A stretch of DNA of 64,000 bases from contig CAWJUH010000004.1 in assembly GCA_963846005.1 (NCBI GenBank), positions 248,001-312,000 of the forward strand, written 5' to 3'. The position numbers were made by a program, and so were the translations under genes. This DNA comes from CAVSUR01 sp963846005 (lineage in GTDB: Bacteria > Actinomycetota > Actinomycetes > Streptosporangiales > Streptosporangiaceae). The notes below the pieces were generated by a model. It was not told where the DNA came from and did not search any database. It worked only from the letters and a program-made list of their open reading frames with translations. Shown here one piece after another: positions 35,008 through 43,402 of the stretch (positions within the stretch are counted from its first letter, which is position 1; every line of letters begins with the position of its first letter).

Positions 35008-36263
35008 ACGCCAGCGCTACTCACCTTGACCTCGAAGACTTGATCGCCGAGGTCACCGGCCAGGACCTTGGCAGCCAGGCCCGAGAGCACCTGGCCGGCT
35101 GCGGGCCATGCCAGCTTGAGGCGGAACGGTGGCGCCTGGTGGCCGGCGGGGTCCGTGACCTGGCCGCCGGGGCGGCTGAGGTACCGCAGCCTGCCCGGCT
35201 GCTGCGCACCGGAGGGCAGGCGCGGGCGGTTCCCTGGAGGCGAGCCCTGGCGGTAGCCGGCAGCGCGGCAGCCGCGCTTGTGCTCCTCCTGGCCGTCGGC
35301 ATCGCGGCCGGGCTGGTGCACGTGCACGTGACCCGGCCAGGATCGGGGGCCGCTCTCACCTCGGTCAGCGGGTGTGCCCGGCTCGAGCAGGCCGGCGGAA
35401 CGCTCAAGCGCGTGCACGGCGCCGACGTGGTCATCAAGACGGCCAGCGGCCAGCTGGTCACCGTGACCACGACGGCGACCACCGAGCTGGCCGCATCCGG
35501 AGCGCTGCTCGGCGACATCACTGACGGGGCCGCAGTCGTCGTCGCGGGCACCGGTTCCGGCGGGAGGATCGCGGCCGACTATGTCGTCGTCGGCGGCCAT
35601 CCGTCGCTGACGGTGCCGGGCATCGCTACTGTCCGGGGACACGTATCGGACGCTGCCGCCACTGGCTTCACCGTCGCCACGTCCGCGAGCACCCGGGTTC
35701 GGGTGACCACATCGGGCGCCACGGTCGTCACGCTGTTCCACGCGAGCCCGCGCCAGTTGCAAGGTGCCGGCCGCACCATCGCCATCGGCAGCGCCGGACC
35801 GGACGGGACGCTGACGGCACTAGCGGTGGTCCAGCCCCCGAGCTGGCCGGCCGGTGCGCACGCCGCGCTGTCGGTCAGGAACTGCTCACCTGGCGCAATC
35901 AACCGCGAGATCATGGCGCTCGCCGCCGGCGGCTGCGCCGGCCCGGCCGGCCTCGCGGGTGCCCGAGTGGGAGCCAGCACCACGGGCAGCTTGCCTGGCG
36001 TGCGCGGATTGCGATGGCGGGTAGCCGGGCTGGCGGTCCCGGCAGCGCTGCTGTCCGCGGGATGCAGCAGCGGTCCGGCCGGTGCGCAGCATGTCACGCT
36101 GGCCGCCGGCCCGGCGGCGGCTGCTTTCGACGGGCCATGGCAGATCAAGCTCAGCGGGCTGCCGCCCGGGGGGACTGTCGCCGTGCGGGCTCAGGCCCGT
36201 GATGACCGTGGCCGCCGGTGGGAATCGCGGCGGTATTCCGGGCCACGGCGGCGGGAACGGTGA
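35004..36263 (+). CDS. Anti-sigma factor (zinc-binding ZAS type) with an extended C-terminus
   Basis: Residues 1-60 form a ZAS-like domain with the H-x3-C-x2-C motif (His29, Cys33, Cys36 in EHLAGCGPC). One membrane helix lies at about 83-105 (VAGSAAAALVLLLAVGIAAG). The outer part is a Thr/Ser/Val-rich beta region with repeats such as VVIKTASGQLVTVTTTATTE and FTVATSASTRVRVTTSG. From residue 333 (36,000) the frame runs into what looks like the start of a different gene, a lipoprotein-type thioesterase/BAAT-like protein. The natural end of the anti-sigma factor has therefore probably been lost or fused. It is translationally coupled to the sigma factor upstream and is expected to hold it at the membrane. 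Confidence 0.8.
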   Translation: MNASATHLDLEDLIAEVTGQDLGSQAREHLAGCGPCQLEAERWRLVAGGVRDLAAGAAEVPQPARLLRTGGQARAVPWRRALAVAGSAAAALVLLLAVGIAAGLVHVHVTRPGSGAALTSVSGCARLEQAGGTLKRVHGADVVIKTASGQLVTVTTTATTELAASGALLGDITDGAAVVVAGTGSGGRIAADYVVVGGHPSLTVPGIATVRGHVSDAAATGFTVATSASTRVRVTTSGATVVTLFHASPRQLQGAGRTIAIGSAGPDGTLTALAVVQPPSWPAGAHAALSVRNCSPGAINREIMALAAGGCAGPAGLAGARVGASTTGSLPGVRGLRWRVAGLAVPAALLSAGCSSGPAGAQHVTLAAGPAAAAFDGPWQIKLSGLPPGGTVAVRAQARDDRGRRWESRRYSGPRRRER

Positions 36264-36455
36264 ACCTGGCTGCCCAGGCGCCGGTCTCGGGCAGCTACCA
36301 CGTGGCCAGGCGCCGCCGGGCTGCTGTGGTCGCTGCGCCCGGCTTACACCGCCAGCCCGGCCGCCCAGTTCGTTCCGAACGCCCAGGCCGCCGAGCGGTT
36401 CTGGGCCAGGATGATCACCTTCCTTGACGACCCTTCGGCACCGGCTACGGGCGGG
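36000..36455 (+). pseudogene. Relic of a lipoprotein acyl-CoA thioesterase/BAAT-like hydrolase
   Basis: In the anti-sigma frame from a GTG at 36000 comes a lipoprotein signal (LAVPAALLSAGCSSG). FDGPWQIKLSGLPPGGTVAV and ARDDRGRRWES follow, typical of the N-terminal Ig-like domain of BAAT/acyl-CoA thioester hydrolases. The match then continues in other frames: AGTVNLAAQAPVSGSY, then GLLWSLRPAYT. After that it jumps to a C-terminal-looking AAQFVPNAQAAERFWARMIT. The whole alpha/beta-hydrolase core is missing, so this is a remnant. Bases 36456-36554 show nothing. Confidence 0.55.
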
Positions 36456-36554
36456 CGAGCAGCTGCAGGAATGGCATGGTGTTCTTGCCGCTGGTGGTCT
36501 TCAGCGGTTCGCGGATTCCCGCCGCGCCGGCAGTACGGCGCCGCACGGCTGGTG

Positions 36555-36929
36555 CTACGCGAGCAGCTGCACCGGGGTGGTGCTGAGTACGACTGATAGT
36601 GCGTCCAGAGCGCCGGGGACGAGTGAGTAATAGGCCCACACGCCGCGCTTCTCGCGGGCCAGGATCCCCGCGTCGACGAGGATCTTGAGGTGGTGGGAGA
36701 TGGTCGGCTGGGTGAGGCCGAGCGGTGCGGTCAGGTCGCAGACGCACGCCTCGCCGCCCTCGTGCGCGGCCACCATCGAGACCAGCCGCAGCCGGGTCGG
36801 GTCGGCCAGCGCCTTGAGGATCCGGGCCAGCCCCTCTGCCTCGGTGGCGCCGAGCGGCTCGCGCAGTAGCGGCGTGCAGCAGACGGCGGTGGCAGTCCCG
36901 GTGCTCTGAATGGCAAGTGCGCTGGTCAC
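36555..36929 (-). CDS. arsR: ArsR-family arsenical repressor
   Basis: 124 residues. A winged helix-turn-helix with the metalloid-sensing ACVCDL box and recognition helix LGLTQPTISHHLKILVDAG. An N-terminal Cys-Cys pair (TAVCCTPLL) may add a ligand. With As(III) bound it should leave the DNA and release its own promoter and the divergent arsM promoter. The start is taken as the GTG at 36929 (VTSALAIQST); the frame continues upstream to 36995 across the operator, which is unlikely. The ribosome site is weak. Confidence 0.9.
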   Translation of the reverse strand: MTSALAIQSTGTATAVCCTPLLREPLGATEAEGLARILKALADPTRLRLVSMVAAHEGGEACVCDLTAPLGLTQPTISHHLKILVDAGILAREKRGVWAYYSLVPGALDALSVVLSTTPVQLLA

Positions 36930-36949
36930 GAAGCCAGTATGCCGAACGC

Positions 36950-36965
36950 ATTGACATCTGTCTAT
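36950..36965. promoter_or_regulatory. Probable ArsR operator
   Basis: ATTGACATCTGTCTAT contains the GACA-N2-TGTC half-sites seen in many ArsR boxes. It lies in the 86-bp gap between arsR and arsM. TTGACA within it also resembles a -35 element for arsM. A second, related ATCGACAGTCATCTAT lies at about 36983-36998. Confidence 0.5.
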
Positions 36966-37015
36966 CTCCGGGGCACAGTAGGCATCGACAGTCATCTATG
37001 CAAGGGAGTGATCTG

Positions 37016-37849
37016 ATGGCCGAGGAAACCACGGAACTGGCCGAACTCGTGCGCTCGCGGTATGCGCAGGCAGCCCGCATGGTCCTGGACCACGGACATG
37101 CTCCGGGTTGCGGTTGCGGGTCGTCCTGTTGCGCGGAGGGCCAGGACGCGAGCGGGGATTGCTGTGACACGGTCACCTGCTGCGGCGGCCAGCACGCCGC
37201 CGCCAGGGATTCCGGGCAGTTCGGCGCCCCGCTCTACCGTGACGATGAAACCGCGGGGCTGCCCGGCGACGCGGTCAAGGCCAGCCTGGGCTGCGGCAAT
37301 CCCCTGGCCGTAGCCGAGTTGCGCGAGGGCGAACGGGTGCTGGACCTGGGCTCGGGCGGCGGCATAGACGTGCTGCTCTCGGCCCGGCGGGTCGGGCCGA
37401 GCGGGTTCGCCTACGGCGTGGACATGACCGACGACATGCTCGGCCTCGCGCGCAAGAACGCCGCCGAGGCCGGGGCCCGCAACGTCGAGTTCCGCAAGGG
37501 CCGGATCGAAGACCTCCCGCTCGATGACGAGTCGGTGGACGTGGTGATCTCCAACTGCGTGATCAACTTGTCCGCAGACAAGCCCGCCGTGCTGGCCGAG
37601 ATGTTCCGGGTCCTGGGCCCGGGCGGCCGGATCGGCATCTCCGACGTAGTCGCCGAGGACCACCTGACCCCGGCTGACCGGGCGGCCGCCGGGTCCTATG
37701 TCGGCTGCATCGCCGGGGCGCTGTCGCGCTCAGAGTATCTCGACGGCCTGGCGGCGGCCGGGTTCGCCGGACCCTCGGTGATTTTCACCCATGAGGCGGC
37801 GCCGGGCCTGCACTCGGCCATCGTCCGAGCCGTCAAGCCGGCCACCTGA
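37016..37849 (+). CDS. arsM: Arsenite S-adenosylmethionine methyltransferase
   Basis: 277 residues. SAM site ERVLDLGSGGGIDVLLSARR (about 106-125). The three conserved arsenite-binding cysteines of ArsM are visible as Cys93 (LGCGNP), Cys181 (ISNCVINLS) and Cys231 (GCIAG). It methylates As(III) to volatile or less persistent species. The N-terminal 30-60 region is unusually cysteine-rich, with eight Cys in GCGCGSSCC, GDCC and TCC. This could be an extra metalloid-binding segment. ATG at 37016 has AAGGGAGTG upstream. arsC follows after 17 bp, so the two form an operon. Confidence 0.93.
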   Translation: MAEETTELAELVRSRYAQAARMVLDHGHAPGCGCGSSCCAEGQDASGDCCDTVTCCGGQHAAARDSGQFGAPLYRDDETAGLPGDAVKASLGCGNPLAVAELREGERVLDLGSGGGIDVLLSARRVGPSGFAYGVDMTDDMLGLARKNAAEAGARNVEFRKGRIEDLPLDDESVDVVISNCVINLSADKPAVLAEMFRVLGPGGRIGISDVVAEDHLTPADRAAAGSYVGCIAGALSRSEYLDGLAAAGFAGPSVIFTHEAAPGLHSAIVRAVKPAT

Positions 37850-37866
37850 CCACCGGAAGCCAGGCC

Positions 37867-38274
37867 ATGACGAAAGCTCCCGAGGTGCTGTTCGTCTGCA
37901 CCCACAACGCGGGCCGCTCCCAGATGGCCGCCGCACTGCTCGACCACGAAGCCGCGGGCCGGGTCCGGGTCACCTCCGCCGGATCCCAGCCCGCTAGCGA
38001 GCTGAACCCGGCGGTGGTCGCGGCCATGGCCGAAATCGGCCTGGACATCTCGCGGGAGTTCCCCAAGCCGCTGACGGCCGGCCAGATCCAGGCCGCCGAC
38101 GTGGTGATCACGATGGGCTGCGGCGATGCCTGCCCGGTCTACCCCGGCAAGCGCTACCTCGACTGGGACCTCTCCGATCCCGCCGGGCTCGCCCTGCCCG
38201 ACGTCCGCCCGATCCGCGACCAGATCCGCGGCTATGTCCGGGGCCTCATCGCCGAGCTGCTCCCCGCCGCTTAG
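37867..38274 (+). CDS. arsC: Arsenate reductase, thioredoxin-coupled LMW-phosphatase type
   Basis: 135 residues. The phosphatase-like loop CTHNAGRS (Cys11, Arg17) is near the N-terminus. The redox cysteines for the disulfide cascade are in MGCGDACPVYPGKRYLDWDL (Cys85, Cys89). It reduces As(V) to As(III), which arsM can then methylate. No arsB/acr3 efflux gene is present here, so disposal appears to rely on methylation or a pump elsewhere. The stop lies only 117 bp before the left end of the integrated element. Confidence 0.93.
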   Translation: MTKAPEVLFVCTHNAGRSQMAAALLDHEAAGRVRVTSAGSQPASELNPAVVAAMAEIGLDISREFPKPLTAGQIQAADVVITMGCGDACPVYPGKRYLDWDLSDPAGLALPDVRPIRDQIRGYVRGLIAELLPAA

Positions 38275-38390
38275 CCGCATTCCTGGGCCGCGCTCGTCTG
38301 CGAGCACCGCCCCGCTGAGCGCAACCAGCTCATCGCCGCCGCCATCGGCTGAACTGGCCGAGTGATCATGTGCCTGAGCTGGCCTTTTAA

Positions 38391-38437
38391 GGTGGAGCGG
38401 GTGACGAGAATCGAACTCGCACTATCAGCTTGGGAAG
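38391..38437. repeat. att site, far end (displaced tRNA-Gly 3' fragment)
   Basis: 47 bp identical to 50812-50858. It covers the T-arm, acceptor 3' side and CCA of the tRNA-Gly gene but ends within the anticodon region, after TTGGGAAG, so no tRNA can be made here. Confidence 0.95.
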
Positions 38438-39008
38438 TGCACCGATCGTCGCTGCCGGGGGGTGCTGAGCTGGCTGTCCGCGCGGTTCTGAGTGACCGTG
38501 GCTGCCCCTTTGTCACCTTGGCTAATGGCCCACTAATGGCCCGGCGTGACCTATTGCTCATGAGGCGATCTTCGCCGCTGCTGCTGACCAGGACTTAGCT
38601 GCTCAGCGACCGTCTGCGGTTAGCTGTGACTGACCGCCAGGAACCTTGGGCGCGCACTCGATCGGACGCACGTATCGGGCACGCACACGGCTCCGGAGGC
38701 CGCCGTTGCTATTAGGCGAACTGCTGCCGTCAAGGCCTGTACTTGACCTATGCCTGGACCAGTTCCCGGCCGCCCGCGAGCGCCTCAGGAACAATCGCCG
38801 AACTGAAGCTGAGCTGACTATGCCGCAGCCCCGATTGGATGAAGGATCTTGCCCCTGGGTGAGCCAGGCACGGTCTGCTTGCCCGGGGTTGATGGTGACG
38901 GATGATCAGATTCCTTCCTTGAGACGAATCCATCCCGCGACCGGCGAAACGGGTTGGTGCTCTGCGGGTGAGTAAGAGTGAGATCAGCCGCGGGAGAGGG
39001 TGTCACTG
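38438..39008. other. 571-bp non-coding left end of the element
   Basis: No supported gene. It contains a double TAATGGCCC motif (listed separately) shared with the other end of the element. A GGGAGAG ribosome site serves the sigma factor that follows. Confidence 0.5.
38523..38543 (+). promoter_or_regulatory. Probable integrase arm-type site (left)
   Basis: Two TAATGGCCC motifs repeated with an 11-bp period, 85 bp inside the att core. The same double motif with one mismatch stands 69 bp inside the other att core, at 50722-50742, in the same orientation. Confidence 0.55.
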
Positions 39009-39689
39009 GTGAGCGAATCTGCGGCATCTCGGGCAGCCGGACCGCGGCCTGACGCTCGGGTTGCCCCGGTACGGCCAGGCCAACCATGCCCATCTGCGCC
39101 GAGCGGGCCGGTCAGTCAGCTGACTGATGCCGCGCTGATCGAGTGCTCGTGGCGCGATCCGGGGTGTTTCGCGGCGATTTTTGACCGGCATGCAGACGCG
39201 ATCGTGCGATACGCGGCGGCCCGGCTCGGCCCCAACATGGCCGAGGATGTGACGGCGGAGACTTTCCTGGCTGCCTTTGCCCGCCGCGGCAGCTACGACA
39301 TCTCCCGGCCCGACGCCCGGCCGTGGCTGTTCGGCATCGCGGCCCGGCAGATCGGCAGGCACCGGCGAGATGAGGCCCGGCAGCTGCGGATGCTCGCCGC
39401 GATGCCGGTGCAGGCGCTTGTTGAGGATTTCAGCGGCCGTTCCGCCGAGCAGGTGACCGCCGAGCAGCTGCGGCCCCAGCTGACCCGGGTGTTGTCCGGC
39501 CTGCCGCGCCGCGACCGGGAACTGCTGCTGCTCATCGCCTGGGCCGGGCTGACTTACGCCGAGGCGGCAGCCGCGCTGGGCATCACGGTCAGCGCCGTCC
39601 GCTCGCGGCTTAATCGGATCCGGGTCCGGACCCGCTCCCAGCTCGGGGGCACCCATCCGGCACGCGAGGAAAGGAACCTCGATGGATGA
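39009..39689 (+). CDS. ECF-like RNA polymerase sigma factor (element cargo)
   Basis: 226 residues. A disordered Pro/Ala-rich head leads into region 2: FAAIFDRHADAIVRYAAARLG, then VTAETFLAAFARRGSYD, then RPWLFGIAARQIGRHRRDEA. Region 4 covers LSGLPRRDRELLLLIAWAGLTYAEAAAALG with ITVSAVRSRLNRIRVRTR. I prefer the GTG at 39009, about ten bases after GGGAGAG, to the GTG at 39000. The stop overlaps the next gene by eight bases. This pairing with a CU044_5270-type membrane protein is common in actinomycetes and suggests the partner controls it. Confidence 0.87.
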   Translation: MSESAASRAAGPRPDARVAPVRPGQPCPSAPSGPVSQLTDAALIECSWRDPGCFAAIFDRHADAIVRYAAARLGPNMAEDVTAETFLAAFARRGSYDISRPDARPWLFGIAARQIGRHRRDEARQLRMLAAMPVQALVEDFSGRSAEQVTAEQLRPQLTRVLSGLPRRDRELLLLIAWAGLTYAEAAAALGITVSAVRSRLNRIRVRTRSQLGGTHPAREERNLDG

Positions 39690-40776
39690 GATCGGCATGT
39701 TCACCGTGCTGCGCCCGCCGCCACCCGAGCAGGCAGAGCAGATCCGCCAGCGTGCCCGCGCCCGGCTCGATCCGGCCCTGACGGCCGCGGCCTCACCAGC
39801 CCGCGGAGACCTGGCCGGGTCCAGGCATCGTCTCGTGCTGTTCGGCACCGGCAGGAAACAGCGCGGCCGGGACATTGCTGCCCGCCTGGTCCTGCTGCGG
39901 CGGTCCCGCCTGGCCGTGGTGACCGGGGGCCTCGCGATGCTGGCCGCGGCCGCGGTCATCGCCGTCCAGGTCGCCAGCCCTGGCACGGCCCGCCGTGACG
40001 GGGGCCTGGCCGTACGGGAACTGGCCTTTAAGACCGCGGCCGCCGCCGCGGCCGGGCCGCAGATCCGGCCCGGCCAGTGGGTGTACTGGCAACTCGAGCA
40101 GGGCAACATTGGTTGGCGGCTGTTGCCGCGCAGGCAGATGCAGCTGCCGGTGTGGATGACCGCCGACCCCACCAGGGCGGCCTACCGCTTCCACGGCAAG
40201 CTCGTATACCTGCGGCCGTCCCGAGTGTGCATCCCGCACCATGGGTGTCATCGTTTCTCTCAGTTCATTGAGCCGCCCAATGTCGTCCTATTTCACGGCC
40301 AGCCAGCCATCTCGGCAGGCCAGACCGGCCGATCGGGATGGGTCAGCTACGCGGCGCTGAGCCGCCTGCCCCGCAGCCCGCGGGCACTGGACCGCTACCT
40401 GAGCAGGCTGCCCAGCCCGTTTGCAGGCGCCAGGACCGTCTCGCTGCGGGCTTTCAGGCAGATCGAGCAGCTGCTCACCTCTTACGTGATGCCGCCGCGG
40501 CTCACCGCCGAGCTGTACCTCGCACTCGGCGACCTGCCCGCAGTCTCGGTAGATCGCCACGTGGTAGACCTGGCGGGTCGGCCGGGAATGGCCTTTGTCA
40601 TCCGGATGCCCGACCCCAACGAGCCCTTCCTGAACGAGATCATCGTCAGCCGCGCCGACTACCGCTTGCTCGGAACCGAAAGCGTCTGGGTCGGCAACGG
40701 CAAATTCCGGACCGTCAGGGAAGAGGAGGCAATCCTGCGACGGGCCCTGGTACCCGGCCCGGGAATCAGCCCCTGA
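39682..40776 (+). CDS. CU044_5270 family membrane protein (sigma factor partner)
   Basis: 364 residues. A cytoplasmic head of about 75 residues (EQAEQIRQRARARLDPAL) is followed by one membrane helix at about 77-97 (LAVVTGGLAMLAAAAVIAVQ). The large outer domain holds PGQWVYWQLEQGN, LTSYVMPPRLTAELYLALGDLP and HVVDLAGRPGMAFVI. This layout fits the actinobacterial CU044_5270 family, usually encoded straight after an ECF sigma gene and thought to act as an anti-sigma-like sensor. The mechanism is unproven. Start overlaps the sigma stop (ATGGATGA). Confidence 0.8.
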   Translation: MDEIGMFTVLRPPPPEQAEQIRQRARARLDPALTAAASPARGDLAGSRHRLVLFGTGRKQRGRDIAARLVLLRRSRLAVVTGGLAMLAAAAVIAVQVASPGTARRDGGLAVRELAFKTAAAAAAGPQIRPGQWVYWQLEQGNIGWRLLPRRQMQLPVWMTADPTRAAYRFHGKLVYLRPSRVCIPHHGCHRFSQFIEPPNVVLFHGQPAISAGQTGRSGWVSYAALSRLPRSPRALDRYLSRLPSPFAGARTVSLRAFRQIEQLLTSYVMPPRLTAELYLALGDLPAVSVDRHVVDLAGRPGMAFVIRMPDPNEPFLNEIIVSRADYRLLGTESVWVGNGKFRTVREEEAILRRALVPGPGISP

Positions 40777-40891
40777 TCCAGCCCACCCCGGGCGACCTAC
40801 TACTTGGGAGGCGATCTCGGCGCTGTGATCGACTAGCATTTGGCTGCTCAGCGCTCGTGGCCGCTAACCGCGGCTGGTCGTTAAGAGCCGC

Positions 40892-40934
40892 GGCCGCCCG
40901 GCCGGGCACGTATCGGGAACACGGCCGGGCGGCC
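40892..40934 (+). terminator. 13-bp stem hairpin between the two sigma modules
   Basis: GGCCGCCCGGCCG (40892-40904) and its complement at 40922-40934 enclose a 17-base loop. It lies 116 bp after the CU044_5270 gene and 100 bp before the next sigma gene. The rest of the 258-bp gap shows nothing. Confidence 0.55.
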
Positions 40935-41034
40935 GAGTTCGTCGTCCGTGCCCTTGCTGAGCGCCTTCCCGATTCGGGCTCCGGTCAGATTTTCTGCGAA
41001 CCAGGTAACCAGCGCGTGGGGGTCGCGGCGTTGT

Positions 41035-41553
41035 ATGGACGTGGCAACCGGAGGACTGGACTTCGCGGAGTTCTACCGCAGCTCCAAGGATGAGTGCTTG
41101 TTCACTGTCTGGCTCAGCGTCGGTGACCGAGATCTGGCTCAGGAGCATGTTGCTGAAGCTTTCGCGCGGGCCTGGGCATCATGGCGCACGGTCAGCAGGC
41201 ATCCGGCCCCGGTCGCCTGGGTAATCCGGACGGCCCTGAACGCGAACATATCCCGGTGGCGGCGTCAGCGCCGGGAAATACCAGTTGCTGATCTTGGCGC
41301 CGTGGCAAGCCTCTTCCCCCCTGCAACCATCGAGAACAGCTCGGTCGATCCGCGAATCATGGCGGCATTGCTACAGCTTCCCCTCCGGCAACGGCAGGTT
41401 GTCGCACTCCGGCTGTTTCTCGATCTGGACATCACCCACACCGCGCAGGTAATCGGCATCGCGCCGGGCACGGTCCAGGCCCACCTGGCCCGTGCCCTCA
41501 CCGCGTTGCGCAGTGATCTTCTTCCCGAACAACAGCAGGAGAGTTCGTCATGA
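41035..41553 (+). CDS. ECF sigma factor, SigE-like (element cargo)
   Basis: 172 residues starting MDVATGGLDFAEFYRSSKDE. Region 2 continues through VGDRDLAQEHVAEAFARAWA and HPAPVAWVIRTALNANISRW. Region 4 is LPLRQRQVVALRLFLDLDITHTAQVI with GIAPGTVQAHLARALTAL. This matches the small ECF group often named SigE-like in Streptomyces annotation. A strong ribosome site is not obvious before the ATG at 41035. Its stop overlaps the partner gene by four bases (ATGA). Confidence 0.85.
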   Translation: MDVATGGLDFAEFYRSSKDECLFTVWLSVGDRDLAQEHVAEAFARAWASWRTVSRHPAPVAWVIRTALNANISRWRRQRREIPVADLGAVASLFPPATIENSSVDPRIMAALLQLPLRQRQVVALRLFLDLDITHTAQVIGIAPGTVQAHLARALTALRSDLLPEQQQESSS

Positions 41554-42161
41554 ACGACAACGAGCTGATTGCGACTATGCGAGAGCAGCGAGGCACAATC
41601 TCGATGACCGTTCCGCTGGAGCAGATCGTCAGCCGCGGCCGCGGGGTCCAAACCCGGCGCCGGACTCGCGGGATGGCGGCGCTGCTGTCCGTAGCAGCCG
41701 CCGTGATAATCGCCGTGATCGCATTCACGCCTGCCGGTCACCAGCCCGGCCGCACGGTCAAGGCGCAGGTAGCGGGCTGGACGGTCAGCAGGCAGCCCGA
41801 TGGCAGCGTCCGGGTCACCATCCGCAGATTGCGCCACCCAGCGAGGTTGCAGCGGGCTCTGCGCGCTGACGGCATCCCCGCCAACGTCCTCGCCACTTTC
41901 GACGCGAACACTCCGTGTGAGGCTTACCGCGGGGGATTGGCCTTCTATTCCCGGGTCTTCTCTTACTATCCAGCCCCGGACCAAGCCCCGGGCCACTACC
42001 GATTCGGAGTTGTTGTCATTCACCCTGCAGGTCTTCCCGCAGGAGCCGGTGTGCAGCTCATCGATGGCGTGGCCATGCACGTCCGGATCCACGGCCAGGT
42101 TACCCAGGCTGCAACTGGGGTGAGGCTGGTGTACGCAACCCCAAGGTGCACAGGAAGCTAA
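41550..42161 (+). CDS. Single-pass membrane protein, probable sigma factor partner
   Basis: 203 residues. A cytoplasmic head of about 40 residues (MTVPLEQIVSRGRGVQTRRR) is followed by one membrane helix at about 43-62 (AALLSVAAAVIIAVIAF). The outer domain of about 135 residues has two cysteines, NTPCEAY and TPRCTGS, that could pair. I do not recognise a named family. Coupling to the sigma gene and the topology make an anti-sigma or sensor role likely, but there is no zinc-binding ZAS motif. Confidence 0.65.
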   Translation: MNDNELIATMREQRGTISMTVPLEQIVSRGRGVQTRRRTRGMAALLSVAAAVIIAVIAFTPAGHQPGRTVKAQVAGWTVSRQPDGSVRVTIRRLRHPARLQRALRADGIPANVLATFDANTPCEAYRGGLAFYSRVFSYYPAPDQAPGHYRFGVVVIHPAGLPAGAGVQLIDGVAMHVRIHGQVTQAATGVRLVYATPRCTGS

Positions 42162-42557
42162 AAGACAACTCGTCCAGGAACATGCCGAATCGGCGGGTCC
42201 TAGTCCTGGCCGCTTCCTCGCAGGCGCCGATCCCACGGGAGCGGTCGCCGGGTCAATGGTTCGGCGCAGCCGAATCGCCTGCGACGCGACCGCAGGGAGC
42301 GCCATTGACGCGGTGGCCGCGAGCTGGACACTGGTAGCCGAGGAAGACGCATCAACCCTGAACCGGGGGCGGCCGGATTACCCGCTTGTAGGTCCGTGGC
42401 TCGCTGCTGGTTGGGCCCGGCGTGCGGCGGCCGGGGCCTCCCCAGGCCGGAGGCCGCCGCGGACGCCGGGCCCGGCGCCGCACAGCGGCGCCGCTTGATC
42501 TAGATAAGGAACAATTCGGCAACTTGTGGCGTGTGACAGTGCTGCGGTTGCCGTCGG
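42162..42557. other. 396-bp intergenic region in the element
   Basis: No supported gene. An imperfect GC hairpin at about 42424-42460 (GCGGCGGCC with GGAGGCCGCCGC) may end transcription from both converging sides. A short AT-richer tract with GATCTAGATAAGGAACAATT follows at about 42499-42518. Confidence 0.4.
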
Positions 42558-43400
42558 CTACTCGCTGTTTGGCTTGTCCGGGCCCGTGAGCTGGCAGTAG
42601 ATAGCGGTGGCGTCGTCGCTGCGCTTGGAGCGTGGCCATCGGCGCCCGTCGGGGTCGGAGTCTTCGGCTTGCCGGACAGCGCGCAGGATGCTGGCGGGTC
42701 CGTTACGGGCGAGCTGGTCGAGCAGCTCGGGCCAGTCGGCGAGAGCGAACAAGTCCGCCAGGCGGGACGCTCCGTCGCTCAAGATCGCTGCCCGCTGGAT
42801 GTCGCCGCGGATCCAGGTCCCGGTGAGGGCGTGATCGGCAGCGTCGGGGTCTGCGGCAGCGACCCAGAAGCCGCCGGGCTGGTTGCGCTGGCGGAGCCGC
42901 TGGGTGACGAGCTGACGCATGAGCCGAGAGTGCTCGGGTGAGCCGGTGGCCTCGTATTCGGTGGCGTGCTTGGCGTCCTGGGCGATGTGCTCGATCCGGT
43001 CATCGCTGATCAGGTGCAGCCCGCTAGGCCCGTCGGCGAGCAGCACGCAGTCGGCGAGCACGAGATAGTCGATCACCGCGGCCTGCTCGCGTAGCACGGC
43101 GACGGCAGCCGCCGGGGTACCTGGATGAGTCAGGTCGCAGGTGCCTGAGTGCAGCGCCGCGACCTCCTTGATCGCCACGGCTACCGCATCGGTGAGCGTG
43201 GTCTGCGGCTCGGTTGCGTGGCTGAGCAGCCGGGGGCCGAGCTGGCCGACGAACCAGTGCGCGTCATGCATGCATCCGGTATCTAGGCCCGCCCGCTGGG
43301 TCACCCCGTCCAGCACGATGGCGAGGGTGGCCGTGGCGGCGGCGAAGTCCTCGTTCGGTTTTTCGGCAGTTCCGGCCTCGGTGGCCAGGGACACCTGCAT
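42558..43400 (-). CDS. PP2C-like serine/threonine phosphatase domain protein
   Basis: 280 residues with the metal-binding motifs of PPM phosphatases: NEDFAAA, TLAIVLDGVT (Asp-Gly), AAILSDGASRL, and a terminal DDATAIYCQL (Asp-Asp). It lacks a membrane segment. It lies two bases after the stop of the helix-turn-helix gene upstream, so the two form an operon. Such PP2C plus regulator pairs recur in integrative elements of actinomycetes. The substrate is unknown and no kinase is encoded in the element. Confidence 0.8.
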   Translation of the reverse strand: MQVSLATEAGTAEKPNEDFAAATATLAIVLDGVTQRAGLDTGCMHDAHWFVGQLGPRLLSHATEPQTTLTDAVAVAIKEVAALHSGTCDLTHPGTPAAAVAVLREQAAVIDYLVLADCVLLADGPSGLHLISDDRIEHIAQDAKHATEYEATGSPEHSRLMRQLVTQRLRQRNQPGGFWVAAADPDAADHALTGTWIRGDIQRAAILSDGASRLADLFALADWPELLDQLARNGPASILRAVRQAEDSDPDGRRWPRSKRSDDATAIYCQLTGPDKPNSE

Positions 43401-43402
43401 GG

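Noticed and set aside
42256..42498. An 80-codon open frame between the sigma cargo and the PP2C gene
   Set aside because: Compositionally random, no ribosome site, ends inside a GC hairpin; no support for translation.
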